From Thysanoteuthis rhombus (taxonomy: Eukaryota; Mollusca; Cephalopoda; Oegopsida; Thysanoteuthidae), in NCBI GenBank assembly GCA_963457665.1, contig OY735206.1, forward strand, positions 26,983,710 to 27,047,709: 64,000 bases of DNA, given 5' to 3'. The notes beneath the pieces are model-generated. The model saw nothing but the letters and a program-made list of their open reading frames with translations. It was not told the origin of the DNA and made no database searches. Shown here one piece after another: positions 25,741 through 34,774 of this stretch. Numbering within the stretch: the stretch's first letter is position 1; each line of letters opens with the position of its first letter. The position numbers were made by a program, and so were the translations under genes.

Positions 25741-26954
25741 GACATATGGAAGCCACGCACCAAAGTGGCTAACAAAACCAAACTAGTGCAATTGATTGTC
25801 AGTGTTTGCTTTGATGAATATATTGGTATCTCGCATGACGTATATTACGTATATGACGTATTAATTATTTTAAAATAATGTCTTCCCTTGATTGCATTCA
25901 ATCTCAACTGGTCAACCCAATCATGGACCACTGGTCAACGAAAAGCTTACAGCACTAAATCTCTAGCATCGCTTTAACACTTTCCATCAGTACTCTCTCC
26001 ATAAAAGGCACAAATTTGTTTCCATTAGAGCCACATTTTCACATTTCGTGGAATTTTTGAAAAAAGCATAAAATACTGCTAGTTTTTCAAATTGATCATA
26101 ATGAAACTGTCAGAGTACAAGCAAAAGCGTTCTTTTTAATCAAGTTGAAACTAGACGCTCCTAATGCCATCAAGCAACAAAATTAGACGGAATATTTTCC
26201 TTTGCACAATAGAAATACCCGTTTATATGGCAACTTTTGATGTCTAGAAATTAAACTCTCCAAATGCAACAAACAACGAAACAATAATGAGACTTTTGGC
26301 CAACTCAATATCTCCACAATAAAACAATAAGCCTAAAAGACCTGATTCAAGTCGGTGGGAAGGTTCAGAGGAGAGGGTTCGTTGGCTTACGTCTTTGAAT
26401 AGAATGTAAATACCGGTCCTTTCCTCATGGTCATCGAAGATGTTTGCTCTATAATCATCCAACTGCTCACCGTGCCTATTATTCTAAGACAGTCACCCGG
26501 CAAGGCTCTGACCAGGCTCAACATTGCTCAAATCCGGTGATTGTGTGTTGGCCATAACATAGTACCAGTGCTCTCCGTGATGTAAGTTTTTATCTGCTAT
26601 CTTTTGTGATAAGATGATTGCCATTGTTGCTATATATTGATTATACATAACATGTACTTTGCAGACAAATGTGTGTGAGACAGTATGACGATAATGGATG
26701 ATAATTTTAAGAATACTTGAGAAATGATAAATGATGAAATAATGCCATACATTGAATTGTGTGATTTTGAAAAGCGCTGATTTTGATGTAATGTGGTTAA
26801 GGCATTGTTGTAAAAATCGATTTAACTTAATATAGACTGAAAACAAAAACTCGTGAATAAAAAGACCTTGGACAGTGGATTTTTTAATGTACGGAAAATA
26901 TAGTGGGAATCTTTTTCATTCTTCAATGTATTTGTGTAATCACTTTACTAACTC
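25741..26954. other. Non-coding sequence upstream of the giant ORF
   Basis: No upstream coding exon for the 27141 ORF could be identified. A 117-codon minus-strand frame at 26493-26846 has no recognisable motif. Confidence 0.45.
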
Positions 26955-26962
26955 TATATAAA
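26955..26962 (+). promoter_or_regulatory. Candidate TATA box of the giant ORF
   Basis: TATATAAA matches the TATAWAAR consensus and lies 179 bp before the ATG at 27141. A start site about 30 bp downstream would give a 5' leader of about 155 nt. AT-rich DNA yields chance TATA words, so this rests on position. Confidence 0.4.
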
Positions 26963-26996
26963 CTGACCAGAACTGACAGAGGGTAAAAACAAGATT

Positions 26997-27050
26997 CGCT
27001 CATTTGTTCTCGCTCACTTGTCATCGCTATTTTGTACAACGCTCATTTGT
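26997..27050 (+). promoter_or_regulatory. Four CGCTCATTTGT-like direct repeats
   Basis: Copies start at 26997, 27011, 27025 and 27040 (spacing 14, 14 and 15 bp): CGCTCATTTGT, CGCTCACTTGT, CGCTATTTTGT and CGCTCATTTGT. Three of four contain a CANNTG (E-box-like) hexamer. They lie between the TATA box and the ORF start, so they would be in the 5' leader or proximal promoter. Confidence 0.5.
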
Positions 27051-27071
27051 CGACCAACAATTACCTGAGAT

Positions 27072-27087
27072 CTCCTTCTCTTTGCAG
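27072..27087 (+). other. Candidate 3' splice site before the giant ORF
   Basis: A pyrimidine tract leads to TTTGCAG ending at 27087. The reading frame of the 27141 ORF stays open back to 27069 (the in-frame TGA is at 27066), so an exon starting at 27088 could add coding sequence before Met1 if an upstream exon exists. A possible donor (AGG then GTAAAA, near 26980-26986) would make an intron of about 105 bp removing the CGCTCA repeats. Transcript data are needed to choose. Confidence 0.4.
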
Positions 27088-27140
27088 ATATCCCTTACCT
27101 GGAGCTGTACGGTTCTCCATCGTTCCCGTTACACTTAAAC

Positions 27141-30100
27141 ATGCCTTATTTACCTTTTACCCACCTGATGGATCCGAATTTCTCGCCTGTTTTTCTTTCC
27201 TCTCCAAATAACGATCCGTCTCTCCTGATGGCGCTCTGTTTTCGATGCCTCTCAACGATGTCAATTTCCCTCTCTCTGTCGAGTCACATCCGCCTCAGCC
27301 TCTCTCTCACACTATACCGGATACCAGCGATCTCTTTCTCTCTCACTGTATTCAACATTTTTTCGATTTCTTTCTGCCGTTTGATACCACTCATGCCAAG
27401 AGAGCTTCAGTCAACAAGCACCTCAGAAACCGAAGATTTTTCTCTTCCTCTACTTAGCTTAAAGTCAAAGGATTCATGCCCTGAAATTTCCTTGGCCACT
27501 CCTAGCCAAATGAAGACCCTTCACTCTCGATCCGATACTACGACTGAAACACAACTGCCTTTTCTCTGTGACAATTTGTCCACTACTGCCTCAACACTAA
27601 AGCCTGTATATCCCTCGGGTGCATCGCTTCCATTGCCTACAACCAAAACAACGACACGTGCTCGGCATTTCCACAATCTTTCTACTCCAACTAAAAGCAC
27701 CACTTCAGCAACCACTTCACACATAGATAGTTCTTTTACTACCGCTTCAAAGCCACCCGTTGCTCCTTCCAGGAATCTCTTTCATTCTCCCCAAACCATA
27801 ACACCCCAAATCAATAAACTCAATGTTGAAAACCTAACTGCACCAACAGTTAATTCTACCTCGATTTCTCCTTTGCCTACTCTTTGCACTCCTAGCCAGT
27901 CGGTTTCAAACGATTTCATATCTCCCCAATCGTCCTCGCTTCAAAATTCATCATCTCTCGCAACCGTCACGCTCTCGGACGCTCCTCTTACTTGCAAAGC
28001 ATCCTCTACATTCTGCACCTGTGTCGACACAATACAACTTCCTGTTTTTTCGACGATAAAGGTATTACCTCATACGTCCCCTCCTTCTACTTCACCTTCT
28101 ACTGCTACTGCCAACATTACTTATAATAATACTTCTTCGACTCATCCATCTATTCCGGATTTGCCTAGCGTCGAGCCTCCTGTTTCTATTTCTTGTTATG
28201 TATCTCCATCGCCGCTGAGAATCATTCGTAAAAGCCACGAGGGTCATTCCCCTGATTTGCCTGGCTCCTCAGATACGGATTCTTATTCTACAAGTGGATA
28301 TCAGAAAACTTATAGCTCAGATTTTATGAAAATGTTCAAATCTCCTTCTGAATCATCTTCAGTTCCAACTCAAACTAGTACAGAACTTTCTATGAAACGC
28401 ATTAAATCTATCAATGAAAATCAAAATCCGCCTCACGCTAAAGAAGAACTTCCTATGAAACGAATTAAGTCTATTGGTAAGAATCAAAATCCTCCGAACT
28501 CTAATAAAGAATTTTCTATGAAACACACAACATTTGTAGGTAGAACTCGAATTCCTCTTCAATCCAATAAAGAACCTTCCATGAAACACACTAAATCCGT
28601 TAGTAAAACTCAAAATTCTCCTCACACAAATATTGAAATTCCTATGAAATACACTAAGTCAAATGGTAAAAATCTATGTCCACCTCACGTTAGTACAAGA
28701 CTTCCAAAGAAAAGTATTCCTAATGTTGAAAATCAAATTTCTCCTCCCAATTCTGTAAATACTACTGCTTGTTGTCACTCTCCTACTTTTTATCGGCATT
28801 CCTCGTCTAACTCCAAATCCACTAGTCTCCGAAATTCAATTAAAAAGAATTCAGTTCCATCTTTGACCAAACACCATACTGTTCCTACTTTTACTATTAC
28901 ATCTACCACTTCAAGTTACAATTCTCCAATCATGTGTCCATCTGAACACCACCAATCCAAACATCGAGATCGAAAATCCCCACTACTCTCTTGTTATGTC
29001 TCTACGCCAGAGTTATCTCTCCTCTCCTACTGTCGCTCTTTATTCAATTCTCTGAATGGCACAGTCTCTTCTCTTTCTCCTTTTTCTCTCTTTCATCATG
29101 CTTTGACACAATCTCCGAACTCTAATCACCACATTTCCCCCGATTCTGGTCTCGATGATCCAAACTCAAGTGATTTATCCAATTGTGGAGAAACTGCAAC
29201 TACTTCCAACCCAACCCTTGCAAGTACTAACGGATGGAAATCATTTTCATCCTCGGATGACAACAGCGACAGAGGTTTGAACGCCTTCCTACGGTTTCAA
29301 AAGAAAATGACTGCCCGTTCCAGTCCATCTCATTCAACGGAATCCCAAACTCCAAGATATTCTCCCACGTTGTCTTTAATTCGTGCAACTATCTCTGTAT
29401 CTTCTCTGTCCGTCTCTTCAGATTCCTTATCTTATTTTTCTCTGTCCTCCCCTCCCGTAGAGTCTCATGCTTCGTCTATATATTCATCTGCTCTTCCATC
29501 GGTTCAAACGCATTCTCCGTCCACTTCTTCGTCTTCTTCTTCTTTGTTGTCTCAAGGGGTTCAATCACTTAGAGGCCCATCAAAATCATCTGGAGCTTCA
29601 ACTTCTGAATGTCAGTCCCATAAAAGCACCAGTTCTCGCTTCGCTGCGAGAGTAGCGTCCCCGGCTGATCAAAAGAAATCACCGACCTTCTTTAAACCAA
29701 GTCAAAACGCTAGAAAAGTCCCTGCCAAAAACGCAGAGCACGCAACTGTTCGCACATCTCCGGCAGCAACTGCGACTGTTAGAGATCGTTATTCGCCATT
29801 GTCATCATCAGCCAGGAAAATATCTCGCTACAATAAAAACGTATCTGCATCTCCCAAACCTACCACTTCTATGATTTCCCTCGGTTCATCGCCTTCTTCT
29901 TCCACATTCTCATCCGTATCAGGCTCTTCGCTTTCTGTAACCACCGACTCGACTCTTGCTGTTTCGGTGAGTGTTTCCTCAATCGACACAGAATCAGAAA
30001 GCGACACTTCTCTTACAACTTCGACCACTTCCTTCCATGTATCTTCGGATTCTGCCAGTCAATATTTTTCTAGCTCTTCTTGTACTTTTAATAATCCGAA

Positions 30101-33100
30101 CCATCCTGAGAGTAAAAAGAAATCCCAAAATCAAGCTCCCGAAACGAATACTTTTCCCCTTTCTGAACCTTCTGTTTCTACCGAGTCAAATCCTTCAGCT
30201 TCGTCTACAATATCTTTTCCATCTACTTTATCTCCCAGCAGTCAAACGACAGAAACCATATCATCTTCATCTAATCGTAAACACGAATCCAACTCCTCCC
30301 AAAATGATACGTCTCACACATTTCGAGTTACTTGTAAACTGAAGTTTCCTCCTGAACTCTCGAATATTGTTCCCTCCTCTCCATCGTCTGAAGTGGACAC
30401 TTCCTCCGCTCGTACCAGTGATATCAACGCGGCTAGCACCGATTCTAATCCCCGTCCGGCCAAAACCTTTGTTTTCCCCTGTGATCCATGCAATTGTTCA
30501 GGGGTTTCTTCAACCCATTCATTGAAAACCCACTCGTCTTCTTCAACCGTCTATCCCCACTCCTCTTTCTCCTCAACCTCTTCCCACCCACCAGAAAGAC
30601 ATAACTCTGCCTTATCGCTAACAACAATTATATCAACCCACTCTTGCACACAACCAATGGTAACATCAGCTGTTACAGTAAAATCTACGACAAGTTTAAA
30701 GACTTCCTTTTCCAGCCCACACTTGGTGCCTTCTTCTTCTGATTCTTCCTTCCCAATGAAAACAAAGGTCACTTCTCGCGTCTCAGTACCGAATGTCTCT
30801 TCGCATGATACAGCTCCAACGACATCTTGTCCGTGTTCAAACGAAATTAAACTTGTTAACAAGGTCAGCGCTTCTACTTCTCAGTCAGGTCTGCATAAAA
30901 CACGCACAAGTGTCAGTTTGAATCAGTTACCTCCATGCTTGCGCGAAACTATTTTACATGCCTGTCACCCTCAACACATTCCAGCTTTTTCTCCCATTAC
31001 ATCTAACACAGTGACTTCCATTACTCCAACGACTGCGTCTTCTGTTAATCCAGCCACAGCTACTTCCACAACTCCGGTCACTGCTACCTCCAGTATTACA
31101 ACCACAACCACTTATACCATTACTCCAACCACAGCTACTTCCATTTCACCGGTCACTGCTACTTCAATTAGTCTCGTTAGTACAGCATCCATTACTTCAA
31201 CAAAAGCGTCTCCTATCATTCCATCCACTGTAAATTCCACTGCTCCGGTCATAGATACTTCTATGACTCCGGGCACTGCTACCTCCATTACTCCGGCAGT
31301 TGCACCCTCCAATAACCTGGCCAGTACGACTTCCATTACTCCGACAGCTGAGTCTTCTATTACTCCGGTTATTGTTAATTCCATTACTTCGGCTACTGCT
31401 AATTCTACCATTACTCCAGACGCTGCTAATACCACAATCCCCGTCACTACTACTTCCATTCTTCCGGCAACTGCTAATCCGACCATTACTTCAGTCACTG
31501 CAGATTCCACTAATCTGGCCACTGAAACTAGTAAAATAGTTGGTTCTCCTACAAGCAAAGCAATGGACCTTGACCATGTCGACCCTCCCATCCCGCACAC
31601 CTCTTCCTCATCTGTCTCTTCCTCTCAAGCTTCCTCATTCTTTTCCTCTTCTTCGATTCCCTCATCACTTCCTTCCTATTCTGCTTCTTCATCACCTATG
31701 GCCCCTTCAGCTTCCTCATCACTCCCTTTCTATTCATCTTCCCCATCCCTTCTTTCATCTTCGTCTTCCATCAGAGCTGACCCTGTGCAACCTCCCTCAC
31801 AACCAATCCCCACCACAAGACCCTCCCCCGGCCCACGTCCTTCAACTTTTGAAACTACCGTTTCGTTTAGCTCTCACGGAGCTGTCCCCTCTGTAGTGAT
31901 GCCTTCACAACCGGCTGTTAAATCAGCAGCTGCTTCCTCATCTCTCTCTTCAAGGACAATCAAATCAACTAATCTCCCTTTCACCCGAGCTATAACTTCC
32001 TACTCTTCCCCAATGGCCGCTGAAATGAGTTTGCCGCGCTCGGTTGTAACAACTTCCTCTCTACCAGCTGCAGTTACTTCCATTACTCCAGCCACAGCCA
32101 CATCCATTACTCCAGTCACTGCAACTCTTACGTCAGAGCCTCGACCATCTGTTTTCGATAATACTACACCGCATAGTGTCCAGATCTATTCCCAAATCCT
32201 CACTCCAATACTGCAACACATGCCTTCACTACTGTCCCTTGCTTACCCACCAGACGAAGATTTCTTTACAGACCTCGACTTTGCTGATACAATCATCCCT
32301 GTAGGACGAGACACTTCCTCAACGCCCGACGATAAACATACAGGCCCCTATTTGGCTGATAGGGTCTACCCTGCAAGAGAAGATACGTTCGTTGATCTCC
32401 CAAGTGTTTTAGCAAAACTCTCATACCAACGATGTACATATGCTGACTTGAGTTACGCCCCAGTACCCCATCCATCACAGCAATTTACCTACATAGACCT
32501 TAGTTATGTGGTAGCAGCACGTTCTTTACTACGACCAAACTACACAGACCTCATTCATTTTATAGCACCTCATATTTCACAACGATTCGGTTATATCGAC
32601 ATAAGTTACGTCCAAGCAACTCTACCTTTACAAGGACCCAGATACACGGATTTACTGTACATTCCAAGTCACCATCCTTCACAACACTTCTCTTATGTAG
32701 ACATGAGTTACGTTCAGGCAACCCGACCTTCCCGAGGGCCAAGATACACAGATTTATTTTATCTTCCTGGATACCCTCCATCACTAAATACTTATGTAGA
32801 TATGAACTACGTTCTAGCCACCCGACCTTTCCAAAGGCCCAGTTACACAGATTTATTTTATTATCCTGGATACCCGCCATCACTAAATACTTATGTAGAT
32901 ATGAACTACGTTCTGGCCACCCGACCTTCCCAAAGGCCCAGTTACACAGATTTATTTTATATTCCTGGATACCCTCCATCACAAAGCACTTATGTAGACA
33001 TAAACTACGTTCTGGCCACCCGACCTTCCCAAGGGCCCACATACTCAGATTTATTTTATGTTCCAGGATACCCTCCATCACAAAACACTTATGTAGATAT

Positions 33101-33866
33101 AAGCTATGTTCAGGCCACCCAACCTTCCCAAGGGCCCTGTTACTCAGATTTATTTTATATTCCTGGATACCCTCCATCACAAAACACTTATGTAGACATA
33201 AGCTATGTTCAGGCCACCCAACCTTCCCAAGGGCCCAGTTACACAGATTTATTTTATATTCCTGGATACCCTCCATCAAAGAGCAATTACGTAGACATAA
33301 GCTATGTTCAGGCCACCCGACCTTCCCAAGGGCCCAGTTACACAGATTTATTTTATGTTCCAGGATACCCTCCATCACAAAACACTTATGTAGACATAAG
33401 CTACGTTCAGGCTACCCGACCTTCCCAAGGGCCTGGATACACTGACTTATTTCATATTCCCAGACACGACCCATCGCTACACTTTTCGTATGTAGATATA
33501 GGTTATGTTTTAATCCTTGAACCTTGGGTCAACACAGACCTACGTTATACTCACCGAGCTCCTTCTGGGCGTCCTTATTTATCGGCTCCTTACGGAGGTG
33601 CAGACCCTACTTACTTAGTATCGTTCACCCTTGTTTTTCCCCTACCTTCTTTACAAGCAAGCATTTTGCCCCAACCAAATATCCACCCCCAACTGTATAT
33701 TTGCCCTTTCCCCTATCCACGAGTGATTTTAATTCCACTTTCTCCTGACACAGTCATTGAAGATGATTCCGATCCGTCGTTGTCCAACGTTTCTTCCAAC
33801 GTTTCTCCAGCCACGAACAGCCCCCTTCCTTTCCTGATGCCACAAATCACAGGAATAATCCATTAG
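27141..33866 (+). CDS. Giant Ser/Thr-rich, repeat-containing protein of unknown function (2241 aa)
   Basis: I do not recognise the family. The frame is open for 2241 codons with no stop, which is not credible by chance in this AT-rich DNA. The ATG at 27141 has A at -3; later starts at M10 and M85 are possible. Order by residue: hydrophobic stretch about 55-83 (possible signal anchor, or translated CT-rich leader); Ser/Thr/Pro-rich region to 414; six exact 21-residue basic units with a Met-Lys-(Arg/His/Tyr) core at 415-540; long Ser-rich stretch with a basic Ser-Pro segment near 834-910; Thr-rich repeats of about 8 residues (ITPxTATS type) at 1294-1460, with an echo near 1645; poly-Ser about 1487-1543; eleven 33/34-residue Tyr-rich units at 1768-2133. 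Cys is sparse and no enzyme domain is visible. The make-up fits either a mucin-like secreted or surface protein, or a disordered intracellular scaffold. An AATAAA follows the stop directly. Confidence 0.8.
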   Translation: MPYLPFTHLMDPNFSPVFLSSPNNDPSLLMALCFRCLSTMSISLSLSSHIRLSLSLTLYRIPAISFSLTVFNIFSISFCRLIPLMPRELQSTSTSETEDFSLPLLSLKSKDSCPEISLATPSQMKTLHSRSDTTTETQLPFLCDNLSTTASTLKPVYPSGASLPLPTTKTTTRARHFHNLSTPTKSTTSATTSHIDSSFTTASKPPVAPSRNLFHSPQTITPQINKLNVENLTAPTVNSTSISPLPTLCTPSQSVSNDFISPQSSSLQNSSSLATVTLSDAPLTCKASSTFCTCVDTIQLPVFSTIKVLPHTSPPSTSPSTATANITYNNTSSTHPSIPDLPSVEPPVSISCYVSPSPLRIIRKSHEGHSPDLPGSSDTDSYSTSGYQKTYSSDFMKMFKSPSESSSVPTQTSTELSMKRIKSINENQNPPHAKEELPMKRIKSIGKNQNPPNSNKEFSMKHTTFVGRTRIPLQSNKEPSMKHTKSVSKTQNSPHTNIEIPMKYTKSNGKNLCPPHVSTRLPKKSIPNVENQISPPNSVNTTACCHSPTFYRHSSSNSKSTSLRNSIKKNSVPSLTKHHTVPTFTITSTTSSYNSPIMCPSEHHQSKHRDRKSPLLSCYVSTPELSLLSYCRSLFNSLNGTVSSLSPFSLFHHALTQSPNSNHHISPDSGLDDPNSSDLSNCGETATTSNPTLASTNGWKSFSSSDDNSDRGLNAFLRFQKKMTARSSPSHSTESQTPRYSPTLSLIRATISVSSLSVSSDSLSYFSLSSPPVESHASSIYSSALPSVQTHSPSTSSSSSSLLSQGVQSLRGPSKSSGASTSECQSHKSTSSRFAARVASPADQKKSPTFFKPSQNARKVPAKNAEHATVRTSPAATATVRDRYSPLSSSARKISRYNKNVSASPKPTTSMISLGSSPSSSTFSSVSGSSLSVTTDSTLAVSVSVSSIDTESESDTSLTTSTTSFHVSSDSASQYFSSSSCTFNNPNHPESKKKSQNQAPETNTFPLSEPSVSTESNPSASSTISFPSTLSPSSQTTETISSSSNRKHESNSSQNDTSHTFRVTCKLKFPPELSNIVPSSPSSEVDTSSARTSDINAASTDSNPRPAKTFVFPCDPCNCSGVSSTHSLKTHSSSSTVYPHSSFSSTSSHPPERHNSALSLTTIISTHSCTQPMVTSAVTVKSTTSLKTSFSSPHLVPSSSDSSFPMKTKVTSRVSVPNVSSHDTAPTTSCPCSNEIKLVNKVSASTSQSGLHKTRTSVSLNQLPPCLRETILHACHPQHIPAFSPITSNTVTSITPTTASSVNPATATSTTPVTATSSITTTTTYTITPTTATSISPVTATSISLVSTASITSTKASPIIPSTVNSTAPVIDTSMTPGTATSITPAVAPSNNLASTTSITPTAESSITPVIVNSITSATANSTITPDAANTTIPVTTTSILPATANPTITSVTADSTNLATETSKIVGSPTSKAMDLDHVDPPIPHTSSSSVSSSQASSFFSSSSIPSSLPSYSASSSPMAPSASSSLPFYSSSPSLLSSSSSIRADPVQPPSQPIPTTRPSPGPRPSTFETTVSFSSHGAVPSVVMPSQPAVKSAAASSSLSSRTIKSTNLPFTRAITSYSSPMAAEMSLPRSVVTTSSLPAAVTSITPATATSITPVTATLTSEPRPSVFDNTTPHSVQIYSQILTPILQHMPSLLSLAYPPDEDFFTDLDFADTIIPVGRDTSSTPDDKHTGPYLADRVYPAREDTFVDLPSVLAKLSYQRCTYADLSYAPVPHPSQQFTYIDLSYVVAARSLLRPNYTDLIHFIAPHISQRFGYIDISYVQATLPLQGPRYTDLLYIPSHHPSQHFSYVDMSYVQATRPSRGPRYTDLFYLPGYPPSLNTYVDMNYVLATRPFQRPSYTDLFYYPGYPPSLNTYVDMNYVLATRPSQRPSYTDLFYIPGYPPSQSTYVDINYVLATRPSQGPTYSDLFYVPGYPPSQNTYVDISYVQATQPSQGPCYSDLFYIPGYPPSQNTYVDISYVQATQPSQGPSYTDLFYIPGYPPSKSNYVDISYVQATRPSQGPSYTDLFYVPGYPPSQNTYVDISYVQATRPSQGPGYTDLFHIPRHDPSLHFSYVDIGYVLILEPWVNTDLRYTHRAPSGRPYLSAPYGGADPTYLVSFTLVFPLPSLQASILPQPNIHPQLYICPFPYPRVILIPLSPDTVIEDDSDPSLSNVSSNVSPATNSPLPFLMPQITGIIH
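28383..28760 (+). repeat. 63-bp coding tandem repeat (6 units, 21 aa each)
   Basis: Units start at 28383, 28446, 28509, 28572, 28635 and 28698, each exactly 63 bp apart. The core is Glu-(Leu/Phe/Pro)-(Ser/Pro)-Met-Lys-(Arg/His) ... Lys-Ser ... Asn-Gln-Asn-(Pro/Ser)-Pro. The last unit is the most diverged and has lost the Met. All units keep frame despite base differences, which supports a translated protein. Confidence 0.92.
31020..31520 (+). repeat. Thr/Ser-rich coding repeat, about 24 bp (8 aa)
   Basis: Degenerate units of the type ITPVTATS run in one frame through residues 1294-1460, with a short second patch at about 32075-32135. Mucin PTS domains look like this (dense Thr/Ser with Pro), which would make it a target for O-glycosylation if the protein is secreted. 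Confidence 0.8.
32442..33540 (+). repeat. 99/102-bp coding tandem repeat (11 units, Tyr-rich)
   Basis: Unit starts (the codon after the first Tyr) are at 32442, 32544, 32646, 32748, 32847, 32946, 33045, 33144, 33243, 33342 and 33441. The first three are 102 bp and the rest exactly 99 bp. Each unit has two halves, YTDLFYIPGYPPSQNT and YVDISYVQATRPSQGPS, sharing Tyr-x-Asp-(Leu/Ile/Met)-x-Tyr and Pro-Ser-Gln. Central units are near-identical in DNA, so recently homogenised. Outer units differ in DNA but keep the Tyr-x-Asp core. Degenerate half-units continue on both sides (from about 32388, and to about 33550). Confidence 0.95.
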
Positions 33867-33867
33867 A

Positions 33868-33873
33868 AATAAA
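33868..33873 (+). terminator. Candidate polyadenylation signal
   Basis: AATAAA begins one base after the TAG (33864-33866) of the giant ORF. If used, the 3' UTR would be only about 20-40 nt. No second AATAAA was seen in the next few hundred bases. Confidence 0.4.
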
Positions 33874-34774
33874 TGGTCCCCACTTTCTTCTTACCAACAT
33901 TATAAGCTCATTTTGAAAGTAATGTTATTCCTAAACGTCTCAATTTTAATCAATCTAATATTCTTCAATTTTAAATGGAGGTATTTTTTTTTAAACTTAA
34001 TTTATTTTTGTCCTGTTTTTAACATCGAGTGAGTGAAGGTGTGAAACTTCACGATCTACAATTGGGAACGTTGTGCCAAATTGGATTGTTCTGTTTCGAA
34101 GGGAACATTCTTATATCTATCACCTCCTTTGATGGTTAGAGGATAAATGAATTTCGCAATTTTAAAAAATCAACATTACCGTTTTTAAAATCCTCTATTC
34201 TGAACAAAAGTATCTAAATTCCTAACCTAACCAAGTTCTCAAAAGATCTCATTTTAGTTTTGTTAGATGGGGTGTTTTAGTCATCGGATTCAATCAAGTG
34301 GGACTATTTTTCTCGTCTATATTACTCAATTTTTTCACAATATTTCGGCCATGTAACTCTCGACCATTGCCAAGAGTTACAGAAACTAGTTTTCAAATTC
34401 CAGAAGAAAGAACGCCAATAGAAGGCCGGAGAGGTCACAACTGAAACATTGTAAAAAATATATATATATATAACACCAGGGGAGGCAAAACCGCATACAA
34501 TGATTAAATACTCGACAGTTAAATACTTACAGATTTATGGGGTACTGGTGTACATGTGCCATGAATGTAATGACGTACATAACATACATAGATACACATT
34601 TTCTTTTAAATGCGTGGAGAAACAGGTAAAAAACAAATGGTGCAACTTTTCTGTGTTGCTATTAAGTATGTTGTTTACCTTTAAAAAACAATTTTTTTTT
34701 AATTGAATTGGGGGTGAGAGTGTTTCGATAGGGGACAGAACAGACATTTAAGTTAATTTATAAAATCTATGATT
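33874..34774. other. Non-coding stretch with a 9-bp hairpin
   Basis: TGTAACTCT (34352-34360) pairs with AGAGTTACA (34373-34381) across a 12-base loop. No gene supported; the 68-70 codon frames at 34500-34747 overlap on opposite strands. Confidence 0.45.

Noticed and set aside
26493..26846. 117-codon minus-strand frame upstream of the giant ORF
   Set aside because: No recognisable domain, no splice signals, AT-driven composition.
31112..31600. 162-codon minus-strand frame rich in Val/Met/Glu
   Set aside because: Antisense of the Thr-rich array of the giant ORF.
32560..33378. 272-codon minus-strand frame with Cys/Trp-rich repeats
   Set aside because: It is the antisense of the 99-bp coding array. 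Because the unit is a multiple of three and lacks stops in this frame, it stays open automatically. The sense frame extends far beyond the array and is the real one.
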